A DNA stretch of 9,956 nucleotides from an uncultured Caryophanales bacterium (GCA_946544685.1 CAMNML010000021.1:1-9956), one strand, 5' to 3'; positions 1-6,251 are shown, numbered from the stretch's first letter. The notes: generated from the sequence alone by a model not told the origin. Program-made: numbers and translations.

Positions 1-74
1 TGTTTTGTCCTAACTTTTGAATTGACATTTTGCTCAGTTTTCAAAGATCATTTCTTTCGTTTTCCAAAAGAAGT
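1..74 (-). other. 5' leader of an rRNA operon (16S gene beyond the left edge)
   Basis: Read on the minus strand, this is the start of a transcript driven by the tandem promoters just upstream (81-190). It carries a BoxA element at 50-37 and then runs off the window at position 1. The order of two strong promoters, then BoxA, then an AT-rich leader is that of rRNA operon leaders in Firmicutes, where 16S rRNA follows within one to two hundred bases. No 16S sequence is present inside the window, so the rRNA gene itself is inferred. Confidence 0.75.
37..50 (-). promoter_or_regulatory. BoxA antitermination site of the rRNA leader
   Basis: The minus strand reads TGATCTTTGAAAAC followed by TGAGCAAAA. 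This closely matches the BoxA found in Bacillus rRNA leaders and 16S-23S spacers (core TCTTTGAAAAC). BoxA RNA is known to bind NusB/NusE and protect untranslated rRNA transcripts from Rho and premature termination. Its position about 25 nt into the transcript from P2 fits that role. Confidence 0.8.
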
Positions 75-80
75 ACCAAT

Positions 81-109
81 AGTTTAACACCCTTCTGTTT
101 CTAAGTCAA
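81..109 (-). promoter_or_regulatory. rRNA operon promoter P2
   Basis: On the minus strand the -35 is TTGACT (109-104) and the -10 is TAAACT (86-81), with an ideal 17-nt spacer. The predicted start is near position 74. It lies about 81 bp downstream of a second strong promoter, giving the tandem arrangement typical of Firmicutes rrn operons. Confidence 0.85.
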
Positions 110-110
110 G

Positions 111-142
111 TGTTTTTTTAATTTTTTTTATTTTTTTTTATT
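111..142 (-). promoter_or_regulatory. A-tract UP-like element upstream of P2
   Basis: Directly upstream of the P2 -35 the minus strand is an almost pure A-run interrupted by single T or TT steps (three A-tracts of 7 to 9 bases). Such tracts bind the RNA polymerase alpha C-terminal domain at rRNA promoters and also bend DNA. The role here is inferred from position and composition. Confidence 0.6.
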
Positions 143-161
143 TCTTGCAGAAAACATATTC

Positions 162-190
162 AATATAACAAAAAATATATGATATGTCAA
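162..190 (-). promoter_or_regulatory. rRNA operon promoter P1
   Basis: The minus strand has a consensus -35 TTGACA (190-185), a 17-nt spacer and the -10 TATATT (167-162). The expected start base is a G near 155, as common at rRNA promoters that sense GTP. The -35 begins only 28 bp beyond the stop codon of the DUF402 gene, and the AT-rich tail of that gene would serve as its upstream element. Confidence 0.85.
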
Positions 191-217
191 CCTTTTTGTT
201 GAAAAATATATTTTTTA

Positions 218-760
218 TTATGCTTTTACACTATTATATTCTTCATAGTATTTATAATTCATCTTTTTATCAAATACTATGTGTAATTTTACATCCTTAT
301 CTTTATATATATTAATAAGTTCTTTCATTGCATCATTTATTACTAAATCTAGTTCATCTGAATAACTCATTAATTTTTTGTGATACTTATATTCACTTCT
401 ATCCAATACTTTATACTCACCACTTGGAAATATTCTTAAGTCTAAGTCATAATCTATATATTTAATTGTTTGTTCTTCTATTATAAAAGGTGATGCAATA
501 TTGCAATAATAATATATTCCATCTTTTTTTAGTTGTGCTATTACATTAAACCATTTATCTTTAAAAAAATACATTATTGCAGGTTCTTTTGTTTTCCATA
601 TATTTCCTTCAGATTCAGTTACTTGTGTTTTATTATTTCCAAATACCATATATTCCTTTTTAAAATCTAATACTACAGCTTCATTCCATGCTCTATGTAT
701 TTTTCCATTGTGCTTATAGCATTGAATTTGTAGCTTATCTCCTATACATATTTTTTTCAT
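218..760 (-). CDS. DUF402 family protein, probable nucleoside tri-/diphosphatase (Ntdp/YgaC-like)
   Basis: This 180-residue protein has the length and layout of the Firmicutes DUF402 family (YgaC of Bacillus subtilis, Ntdp of Staphylococcus aureus), whose characterised member is a metal-dependent nucleoside tri- and diphosphatase. A beta-rich N-terminal half leads into the signature block around residues 54-67 (W55, then KEPAIMYFF) and 84-125 (YYCNIASPF, then YIDYDLDLRIFPSGEYK and DRSEY). The acidic cluster D103/D105/D107 and the late D120/E123 are the likely metal ligands; I infer this from the family and did not map it to a structure. The C-terminal part (130-155) looks helical. There is no signal peptide or membrane segment, so the protein is cytosolic. 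ATG 760 is preceded by a GAGG site 7 nt away. I see no clear terminator after the stop, so transcripts may run into the rRNA promoters. Confidence 0.85.
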   Translation of the reverse strand: MKKICIGDKLQIQCYKHNGKIHRAWNEAVVLDFKKEYMVFGNNKTQVTESEGNIWKTKEPAIMYFFKDKWFNVIAQLKKDGIYYYCNIASPFIIEEQTIKYIDYDLDLRIFPSGEYKVLDRSEYKYHKKLMSYSDELDLVINDAMKELINIYKDKDVKLHIVFDKKMNYKYYEEYNSVKA

Positions 761-778
761 TTAATCGCCTCTTTTTAC

Positions 779-784
779 ATTATA
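779..784 (-). promoter_or_regulatory. Probable -10 box for the DUF402 gene
   Basis: The minus strand reads TATAAT at 784-779, about 19 bp upstream of the ATG, giving a leader of roughly a dozen bases that holds little beyond the GAGG ribosome site. The -35 region is an uninterrupted T-run with no good TTGACA match, so only the -10 is convincing. Confidence 0.5.
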
Positions 785-832
785 TACTTTTTTGTAAAAA
801 AAAAAAAGTTTTCGTGCGATTTTATTCTTATT

Positions 833-858
833 AAAAAAAATTGTACTCTCGTACAATT
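833..858 (-). terminator. Intrinsic terminator of the S41 protease gene
   Basis: On the minus strand an 8-bp stem AATTGTAC/GTACAATT (858-851 with 846-839) closes a GAGA tetraloop and is followed by a run of eight T. The stem begins inside the TAA stop codon of the protease gene, so there is no spacer between coding sequence and terminator. Confidence 0.85.
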
Positions 859-2059
859 ATTTTAATAATGTATTTATTGCTTCTTGAAGTTGTTTGTCAT
901 TTTCATGTGTTGGATTTTCATAATAATCTTTATTAAACTCAACCTCTACATCTACTTGAATTCCTGTTCCATTTATCCAATTTCCTTTTGGTGTTAACCA
1001 TTTTTTTGTTGTAAATTTATATTGTTCACCATCTGGTAATGTTTTAAGTTCCTGAACTGTTCCCTTTCCATAAGTGTGTTTTCCTACTAATTTTGCTCCA
1101 TATTCTTCGCTCATCGCTGCCGCTAATATTTCTGATGCAGATGCGCTTGATTCATTTGTTAACACAACTATTTCATATTGTTTTGTTACTTCTCCTTTTG
1201 AATAAGTTTTGACTACGCCATTTTTATCTTCTGTTTGATATATAATATGGCTTGAATCAAGAAATAAACTCAATATATTTTCAACAGATGTTAAATGTCC
1301 TCCTGTATTACTTCTAACATCTATTATTAGAGAGTCGATTCCTTTTTGTTCTAAATCTTCTAATTGCTTTTTAAATTGTGAATAAGTATTATTAGCAAAT
1401 ATTGATATATATATATACCCTATCTTTTTATCTTGTTGTTGAATTACTTCACTTTCAACAGATGTTATAGTCACTTTTTCTCTTTTTATTTCTTTTGTTA
1501 TAATTTCGTTTTTTCGTTTTATTTCTAGTTTAATTACTGGATTTGTGCTTTGTTTTACCATAGATACAAAATCTGAAGTACTTAATCCGTCTAAACTTGT
1601 TTCATTTATTTTATTTATTATGTCAAGGGGTTCGACTCCTGCTTTTTCTGCCGGAGAGTCTTTAATTACACTATATACAACGATGTTATTGTCCGAATCT
1701 GTTGCTATTTCAACGCCTATTCCTTCAAAACTACCTTCTAATGTGGTAGAGAATGTATTTGAACTATTTTCATCAATATATGTTGTATATGGATCATCTA
1801 TTGATTCAATCATTCCAGATATAGCATGATCGATTAGTTCTTTTTTATCTAATTCCCCGTAATAGTTGTCTAAGATATAGTTATAATTATCTATAAATTT
1901 TTTTAATTCTTTATCGTTATATGTTACATTATCTTTTTCAATTGCTACTTTAAAAATTGATAATCCTATTATAAATCCTATAACTAAAGTTATTATTATT
2001 AAAATAATTACTTCTGATAGTTTAAATTGTTTTGATGTTTCTATCTGATTATTATTCAT
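857..2059 (-). CDS. S41 family carboxyl-terminal processing protease with PDZ domain (CtpA/CtpB-type)
   Basis: This 400-residue membrane-anchored serine protease should act outside the membrane, cutting envelope or signalling proteins near their C-termini. One N-terminal membrane segment spans residues 17-37. It is followed by a helical cap region (45-95), a PDZ domain (about 110-195, with GSFEGIGVEI and the DSPAEKAGV carboxylate-loop region) and the S41 catalytic core (about 205-375). The Ser-Lys-Gln catalytic set is complete: S307 in SASASE, K332 in YGKGTVQ and Q336. The 25-residue Ser-to-Lys spacing equals that of Escherichia coli Prc (S430/K455). It is shorter than B. subtilis CtpB (about 480) and lacks a C-terminal peptidoglycan-binding domain. 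ATG 2059 has purine-rich GGAGAAAAGGG upstream. Sporulation-type CtpB and housekeeping CtpA roles cannot be told apart here. Confidence 0.95.
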   Translation of the reverse strand: MNNNQIETSKQFKLSEVIILIIITLVIGFIIGLSIFKVAIEKDNVTYNDKELKKFIDNYNYILDNYYGELDKKELIDHAISGMIESIDDPYTTYIDENSSNTFSTTLEGSFEGIGVEIATDSDNNIVVYSVIKDSPAEKAGVEPLDIINKINETSLDGLSTSDFVSMVKQSTNPVIKLEIKRKNEIITKEIKREKVTITSVESEVIQQQDKKIGYIYISIFANNTYSQFKKQLEDLEQKGIDSLIIDVRSNTGGHLTSVENILSLFLDSSHIIYQTEDKNGVVKTYSKGEVTKQYEIVVLTNESSASASEILAAAMSEEYGAKLVGKHTYGKGTVQELKTLPDGEQYKFTTKKWLTPKGNWINGTGIQVDVEVEFNKDYYENPTHENDKQLQEAINTLLK

Positions 2060-2087
2060 ATTTTCCCTTTTCTCCTTTTTAAGTTTT

Positions 2088-2114
2088 AAAAAATAATTAC
2101 TTTAAGTAATTATT
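2088..2114 (-). terminator. AT-rich terminator after the small membrane-anchored protein gene
   Basis: The minus strand has a 9-bp inverted repeat AATAATTAC/GTAATTATT (2114-2106 with 2100-2092), a 5-nt loop and a short T-run. The stem overlaps the TAA stop codon at 2112-2110. With only one G-C pair per arm it is probably leaky, which would let transcription continue into the S41 protease gene, for which I found no clear promoter of its own. Confidence 0.55.
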
Positions 2115-2625
2115 TTGTCATTCTGTTTAATTTTCCTGTTATGTCATCTTTTCCTTCATATGTTGAAATTACTTTTCCATCTTTTACTCTTATTAATGTT
2201 GTTTGACTAAATTTGAAATCTTTTGATTCACTTACATCTAATTTTGATTTTTCTGATATAAAGCTTTTATTAAATTGACTATTTAATTCTACGTAGTAGT
2301 ATGGCAAAGCATCTGTTTTTGCCATTTTATAATATGATAAATAGTTTTTGTATGTATCTAAGTATTGATCATCATTTTTATATACCAATACATAGTATTC
2401 ATTATTTTTTTGAGTTAATATTGCACTTGCTAATATTTTTTCATATTGTATTGTTGTTTGAATATTCTCATCAGGTGTTTCTGATTTATTATCCTTTTTT
2501 ACTACAAAAAGTGTTATTAAATAGAAAAGTGCAAATGCAATTGCAACTATTATAATTAAAAGTAGTAATTTAGCCATTTCATTATCTGTAGAAAAAAATG
2601 AATTATTTTTGTTTGCTTTTTTCAT
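2110..2625 (-). CDS. Small membrane-anchored protein with thioredoxin-like secondary-structure pattern, function unknown
   Basis: I do not recognise the family. The 171-residue product starts with a polar lysine-rich stretch, has one strong membrane helix (18-42) followed by VVKKDNK, and then a soluble domain (about 58-171). That domain alternates strand and helix: a strand YYVLVYK (77-83), a helix, YYYVEL (109-114), then TTLIRVKDGKVISTYEG (142-158) and a final helix. This recalls a thioredoxin fold, with a cis-Pro-like loop before TTLI, but there is no CxxC, so redox activity is unlikely. The ATG at 2625 was chosen over one 25 codons upstream (2700) because GGTGAT sits right before it. A TATAAT and an intrinsic terminator of the previous gene also lie inside the longer version. 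By the positive-inside rule the side of the soluble domain is ambiguous. Confidence 0.75.
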   Translation of the reverse strand: MKKANKNNSFFSTDNEMAKLLLLIIIVAIAFALFYLITLFVVKKDNKSETPDENIQTTIQYEKILASAILTQKNNEYYVLVYKNDDQYLDTYKNYLSYYKMAKTDALPYYYVELNSQFNKSFISEKSKLDVSESKDFKFSQTTLIRVKDGKVISTYEGKDDITGKLNRMTK

Positions 2626-2628
2626 TTT

Positions 2629-2649
2629 ATCACCAAAGTCATTATAGCA
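2629..2649 (-). promoter_or_regulatory. Extended -10 promoter and near-minimal leader
   Basis: The minus strand reads TGC-TATAAT (2649-2641), an extended -10 element that can work without a good -35; none is seen at the right distance. The predicted start is near 2634, which is exactly where the GGTGAT ribosome site begins (2634-2629). The mRNA would thus carry little more than the ribosome site ahead of ATG 2625. Confidence 0.55.
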
Positions 2650-2650
2650 T

Positions 2651-2688
2651 AAAAAAACAAAAATAGATATATTATTTAACCTATTTTT
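2651..2688 (-). terminator. Intrinsic terminator of the lipoprotein gene
   Basis: On the minus strand the 8-bp arms AAAAATAG (2688-2681) and CTATTTTT (2666-2659) enclose a 14-nt loop and are followed by G and seven T. It lies 24 bp past the lipoprotein stop codon and just ahead of the next promoter. Its presence argues against an open reading frame starting at 2700. The opposite strand also has a T-run after the stem, but nothing is known to read in that direction. Confidence 0.7.
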
Positions 2689-2711
2689 ATTTTTTTTCAT
2701 TTGTTTTTCAC

Positions 2712-3704
2712 TTATTTTTGAATTGCTGCTGTTGTTAATGAGTTTGCAACGCTCATTAGTTCTTCTTGATTTAGTGTATTTGAAGCTAAATAGTATTCTA
2801 CTCCTTTGTCAACCCATGTTATTGATGTTTTGTCTATTATGCCAATCGAATTATACAATTGACATGGTTCTCCATTCACCGTTGTTATTCCTTTTTCATT
2901 TTGATTTATTGTTTCTTGAATTAACATAAATGGATTATCGCCTGAGAATGTCATTATTACTCTCTCTCCATTTTCTTTAGATACTTTATCTTGTGATGAC
3001 AAAAACGTATTTTCAGGTATATACATAGGATATATTATATCATCGATTTTTGAAACGTTTTCTTCTTGTTCTTTCGATGTGGTCATATTGTTTTCTAATT
3101 TAAATGTGTCTTCATTATAGTTCGGATTATAGTCTATTTTATTAATTAACATTTTTATCTTTATATTATTGTTTTCATCTAGTACTTCCACTTGATATAT
3201 ATCTTTATCTTTATCAATGTATATTTTTTGTTTTTTTAGTTCTTTGTTATTTGAGTAGTTTGTTTTTGTTGTTATTATATATCCGTTTTCTATTTCTTCT
3301 GTTACATATTCTGGATCATTATTTATATCATTTACTATATTTTTTAATAAATAACTTTGAGAATTGTTATATGGCCATTCACTTTGGAATTTAAAACTCT
3401 TATTTAATGAGGGTGTTAAGACATAAACCCCTTCATTATTTCTTAGTATTATTTGTTCATGATTATTCGTTTTGTTTTTTAGACTTACTTTAAAGTTATT
3501 TTCTTTTTTATATGATACATCTACATCATATGTGTACGTGTTTTCATTATTTACTATGTCTAATATTCCTTCTAGGTGATATGATTCTGCTTCATCTATT
3601 TTTTTTGTTAATTTTTTTATTGTGTTTTCACTACTATTTTTTCCACATCCTGTTATTATAATCATACAAAATGTTAAAAAAAGAATTTTTTTTATATTTT
3701 TCAT
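2712..3704 (-). CDS. Lipoprotein with LolA/GerS-like N-domain and DUF4367-like C-domain
   Basis: This is a 330-residue lipoprotein. A short signal peptide (K-rich start, hydrophobic core 7-17) ends in lipobox I17-T18-G19-C20, so Cys20 would be lipidated and the protein tethered outside the membrane. Residues about 28-205 form a run of beta strands (YHLEGILDI, TYTYDVDVSYK, FKVSLKN, QIILRNNEGVYVLTP, then GYIITTKT and DIYQVEVLDENN). This is the layout of LolA-like lipoprotein-sorting or MucB/GerS-type proteins. Residues about 222-326 (YPMYIPENTF, ERVIMTFSGDNPF, WVDKGVEYYLAS, ELMSVANSL) resemble DUF4367, often found on sporulation and anti-sigma factor proteins. ATG 3704 is preceded by GAGGTG. 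The binding partner is unknown; the domain calls are by pattern and not by search. It is not in an operon: it is divergent to the DUF378 gene and is followed by its own terminator. Confidence 0.8.
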   Translation of the reverse strand: MKNIKKILFLTFCMIIITGCGKNSSENTIKKLTKKIDEAESYHLEGILDIVNNENTYTYDVDVSYKKENNFKVSLKNKTNNHEQIILRNNEGVYVLTPSLNKSFKFQSEWPYNNSQSYLLKNIVNDINNDPEYVTEEIENGYIITTKTNYSNNKELKKQKIYIDKDKDIYQVEVLDENNNIKIKMLINKIDYNPNYNEDTFKLENNMTTSKEQEENVSKIDDIIYPMYIPENTFLSSQDKVSKENGERVIMTFSGDNPFMLIQETINQNEKGITTVNGEPCQLYNSIGIIDKTSITWVDKGVEYYLASNTLNQEELMSVANSLTTAAIQK

Positions 3705-3728
3705 TTTCGCACCTCATTCTTTCATTAA

Positions 3729-3734
3729 ATTATA
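3729..3734 (-). promoter_or_regulatory. Probable -10 box for the lipoprotein gene
   Basis: The minus strand reads TATAAT at 3734-3729, 25 bp upstream of ATG 3704, with GAGGTG in between. The -35 region is AT-rich and lacks a clear match. It is divergent from the DUF378 promoter within the same 107-bp gap. Confidence 0.45.
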
Positions 3735-3782
3735 TTTTTATTAATTATAAATATGATGAATATTTTTTTATTTTTTGTTTAA

Positions 3783-3788
3783 TATAAT
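3783..3788 (+). promoter_or_regulatory. Probable -10 box for the DUF378 gene
   Basis: TATAAT lies 23 bp upstream of ATG 3812, followed by the ribosome site AAAGGGTGA. The region 17 bp upstream is a T-run with no clear TTGACA, so only the -10 is supported. Confidence 0.45.
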
Positions 3789-3811
3789 TAATAGTAAGAA
3801 AGGGTGAAAAT

Positions 3812-4012
3812 ATGGAAACATTACAAAAGGCATGTTTAGTCGTTACAATAATTGGCGCTATTAATTGGGGTCTTATCGGTTTATTTGATTTCAATTTGGT
3901 AGACACTTTATTTGGTGTTGATAGTATGTTATCAAATATTGTATATATACTTGTTGGCATTTGTGGTTTATTTAATATTGGTATATTATTTAACCATATT
4001 GAGACAAAATAA
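3812..4012 (+). CDS. DUF378 family small membrane protein (YuzA-like)
   Basis: The 66-residue protein is almost entirely two membrane helices (about 5-25 and 42-60) joined by a short loop. The features typical of DUF378 are all visible: GAINWGLIGLF (15-25), the following FNLVDTLFG (27-35), then a polar break and ILVGICGLFNI (46-56). The length is usual for the family. DUF378 proteins are widespread in Firmicutes but have no established function. The start is well defined by AAAGGGTGA 5 nt before ATG. It stands alone on the plus strand between the lipoprotein and cdaR genes and ends in the terminator it shares with cdaR. Confidence 0.9.
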   Translation: METLQKACLVVTIIGAINWGLIGLFDFNLVDTLFGVDSMLSNIVYILVGICGLFNIGILFNHIETK

Positions 4013-4040
4013 AAGCAACATTGGTTGCTTTTATTTTTTT
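4011..4040. terminator. Shared bidirectional terminator between the DUF378 gene and cdaR
   Basis: A perfect 9-bp stem AAAAGCAAC/GTTGCTTTT (4011-4019 with 4024-4032) has a 4-nt loop. On the plus strand it is followed by A and seven T, and on the minus strand by ATTTTG. The plus-strand stop codon (4010-4012) and the minus-strand stop codon (4033-4031) both overlap the stem, so one 22-bp element ends two converging genes. Confidence 0.85.
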
Positions 4041-5380
4041 GTAATTTTTACTTTTACTTTTTTTGTTTTTGATATATATTCTACTCTTACATCTGTTCCT
4101 TCTACTTGTACATCCACTTCATATTCACCTTCTGTGTAACCTTGTAAGTCAACATATGCTGTTATATTATCTGCTGTTATTTGATCTATTACGCTTGAAA
4201 CACCTTTTACATTCACTTGTATAAAACTGTCTTCTGAACTTACTGCACTTACTTTATATTCTGATCCTAGATTTTTTGTTTCTATCGCTACATTATTTAT
4301 ATCTTTATCCGCTACATTATCTAGTGTTATATCTACTGTTGTATTATTTACACTCATTGATTTTACACCTACAGGCTTTGGAATTTCTAATTTATATTGT
4401 GTGTTCTTTGCTAAATCTGTTACATCTACTTCAACAGGTATATAATTTAGAGTTTCAAGACTACTTGCTTCTCCATATACTGTTACCTTTGATTCACTTG
4501 TTTTTATTAAACTTATTGCTTTTCCAAATGCTACATTACCTTTTGGTATTACTTTTATTGGTAGTTCTTTTGAAGGTGATGATATTTCTACATTTACATC
4601 TATTTTAGATGGGACTATTTCTACATCTATTACGTTTCCATCTTTGTCGTATGCTTTTAGTGGTACGTCTTTTATTGTCTTTTTTCCTATTTCTTGTGTT
4701 GAAATATTATTTACATCTAAAAGTGCTTTTACACTAGCAACTTTTTTTATTTCTTTATCTGCTCCTTTTACTACTACTGAGTCATCTTCAACATTAATAT
4801 CATTAATAATTAATTTGCTGTCAAGTTTATCTTTGTTTAATGTATCAATTGTCATTGTTGTTGCAAGAGAAGCTTTGTTGTGTATTATAACAGTTGCATA
4901 TGAAGGATTTACTTTATAATCAACTGATGATATTCCTTGATTATATTTAAATTCTACTTTATGTGTTCCTGCTTTTAAATCTGTTAGATCTAATGTTACT
5001 TCATTTGTACTAGATTGTTTGGCTATATATAAATTAGCTTTGTTCCCTATTAGTGTTATATCAACACTTTCTGGCAATCCTTCTATTACATATGCCTCTT
5101 CATTATATATTGCCTTTACTGGTTGATTTGATAATACTTCTGCTGAGCTTTCGGAATAATATATTATTTTTTGATCTATTACTATGAATATAGCTATTGC
5201 TAGTGCTAATGATATAAATAGCAAGTTGTTTGATTTGGAAAGAAATTTTTCTAAATTTTTCCCAGAGTCTCCGAATTTTTTTGAAATTATTAATATTACT
5301 TTAGTTATAGGAACTATAATGACTTTATCGATGATCTTAATTATTGGCTGTAATATTTTCTTAATCGAATTTTTTTTCAT
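4031..5380 (-). CDS. cdaR: CdaR (YbbR-domain) regulator of the c-di-AMP synthase CdaA
   Basis: This 449-residue membrane-anchored regulator binds CdaA and modulates c-di-AMP synthesis, based on Bacillus, Listeria and Staphylococcus homologues. One membrane helix (53-69) is followed by an extracytoplasmic region made of about four YbbR repeats (roughly 85-168, 175-264, 272-353, 363-447), each with the pattern of a strand, a G-x-x-x-x-V/I turn and VDLT/VDVT-like ends. An extra N-terminal stretch of about 50 residues precedes the helix. It is Lys/Ile/Val-rich and amphipathic (12-34) and is absent from B. subtilis CdaR, where the membrane helix starts near residue 10. The gene start overlaps the end of cdaA by 20 bp, and GGAGG within cdaA serves as its ribosome site, so translation is probably coupled. 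The usual third gene, glmM, does not follow. Confidence 0.92.
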   Translation of the reverse strand: MKKNSIKKILQPIIKIIDKVIIVPITKVILIISKKFGDSGKNLEKFLSKSNNLLFISLALAIAIFIVIDQKIIYYSESSAEVLSNQPVKAIYNEEAYVIEGLPESVDITLIGNKANLYIAKQSSTNEVTLDLTDLKAGTHKVEFKYNQGISSVDYKVNPSYATVIIHNKASLATTMTIDTLNKDKLDSKLIINDINVEDDSVVVKGADKEIKKVASVKALLDVNNISTQEIGKKTIKDVPLKAYDKDGNVIDVEIVPSKIDVNVEISSPSKELPIKVIPKGNVAFGKAISLIKTSESKVTVYGEASSLETLNYIPVEVDVTDLAKNTQYKLEIPKPVGVKSMSVNNTTVDITLDNVADKDINNVAIETKNLGSEYKVSAVSSEDSFIQVNVKGVSSVIDQITADNITAYVDLQGYTEGEYEVDVQVEGTDVRVEYISKTKKVKVKITKK

Positions 5381-6173
5381 CTGGTAATTCCTCCTCCAAT
5401 ATTAATTTTTTTGGTCTCAATTCGTCTAACAATTTTAGTTTTACTTCATCGATGCTTAAGTTATAGAATAGTTCTCCTCCTATCGCAATTGATAGTCTTC
5501 CAGTTTCTTCTGATACTATCAATGAAATACAGTCCATTTCTTCTGATATTCCAAGTGCTGCTCTATGTCTTGTTCCCAATCTTTTACTAATTCTAACATT
5601 GTCACTAGTCGGAAAAACTGCTCCTGCACTTGTTATTTTATCGCCTTGTATTATTACTCCTCCATCATGTAAAGGATTATTTGGAAAGAATATTGATATT
5701 AACAATTCACTTGATATATCTGCATATATTTTTTTTGATTTTGCTATGTAATCATTTAGACTATTATCTCTTTCAAGAACAATTAATGCTCCTATTCTAT
5801 TTTTTCTTAAGTATTCTGCTGCTTGTGCTATCTCATATACTAGTTTTTCTCTTTCATCTACCGTTAGTACTTTGTGTCTCCCTAATAATTGGCTTCTTCC
5901 TAATTGTTCTAGTACATTTCTTATTTCTGGTTGAAATATTATTATTAATGCAAGTGGTCCCCACATTATTACATAATTTAATAGGTAACCTATTGTTGTT
6001 AAATTTAGCAAATCACTAAATACTTTTAATACAATTATTACTAATATTCCTTTGAATAGCAGTACCATTTTTACATTTTTTCTTAGGTTTTTTAATATAT
6101 AATACAATATCATCCATACTAAAAGTACATCTGCTAGTTTTTTTATTAAACTAAATATTCCTTCTACTGTCAT
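5361..6173 (-). CDS. cdaA: Diadenylate cyclase CdaA (DAC domain, membrane-bound)
   Basis: This 270-residue enzyme condenses two ATP into cyclic di-AMP, a second messenger that controls potassium, osmolyte and cell-wall homeostasis. Three N-terminal membrane helices (about 13-28, 36-54, 60-80) precede a short helix and the cytosolic DAC (DisA_N) domain (about 100-255). The catalytic motifs are clear: NPLHDGGVII (166-175, with D170) and GTRHRAALGISE (200-211, with R202-H203-R204), followed by SLIVSEETG (217-225). The first motif reads DGG where the family has DGA. Length and layout match B. subtilis CdaA (273 residues). ATG 6173 has a near-perfect AGGAGG 5 nt upstream. It is the first gene of a two-gene operon with cdaR, with its own promoter at 6198-6225. 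Confidence 0.97.
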   Translation of the reverse strand: MTVEGIFSLIKKLADVLLVWMILYYILKNLRKNVKMVLLFKGILVIIVLKVFSDLLNLTTIGYLLNYVIMWGPLALIIIFQPEIRNVLEQLGRSQLLGRHKVLTVDEREKLVYEIAQAAEYLRKNRIGALIVLERDNSLNDYIAKSKKIYADISSELLISIFFPNNPLHDGGVIIQGDKITSAGAVFPTSDNVRISKRLGTRHRAALGISEEMDCISLIVSEETGRLSIAIGGELFYNLSIDEVKLKLLDELRPKKLILEEELPDEKKFD

Positions 6174-6197
6174 AAATTCCTCCTACACTCTTTGTAA

Positions 6198-6225
6198 ATT
6201 ATATCACATTTTTGATTTTTTACAA
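6198..6225 (-). promoter_or_regulatory. cdaA-cdaR operon promoter
   Basis: On the minus strand TTGTAA (6225-6220), a 16-nt spacer and TATAAT (6203-6198). The predicted start is near 6191, leaving a leader of about 18 nt that contains AGGAGG. No riboswitch or long leader is present. Confidence 0.75.
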
Positions 6226-6251
6226 ATATTTATTTTTTTAACTATTAAATT

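Noticed and set aside
111..142. A/T homopolymer tract as a repeat array or CRISPR leader
   Set aside because: There are no repeated units or spacers; the position directly upstream of an rRNA promoter -35 explains it as an UP-like element.
2626..2700. Longer N-terminus starting at 2700 for the small membrane protein
   Set aside because: The stretch carries a terminator hairpin with T-run and a TATAAT; the better ribosome site is at the inner ATG 2625.
4276..4608. Plus-strand open frame opposite cdaR, rich in Leu
   Set aside because: It is the mirror of the YbbR repeats: biased composition, no ribosome site, and the opposite strand has a clear family match. The same holds for the other open frames opposite the protease, cdaA, the disordered protein and the exporter.
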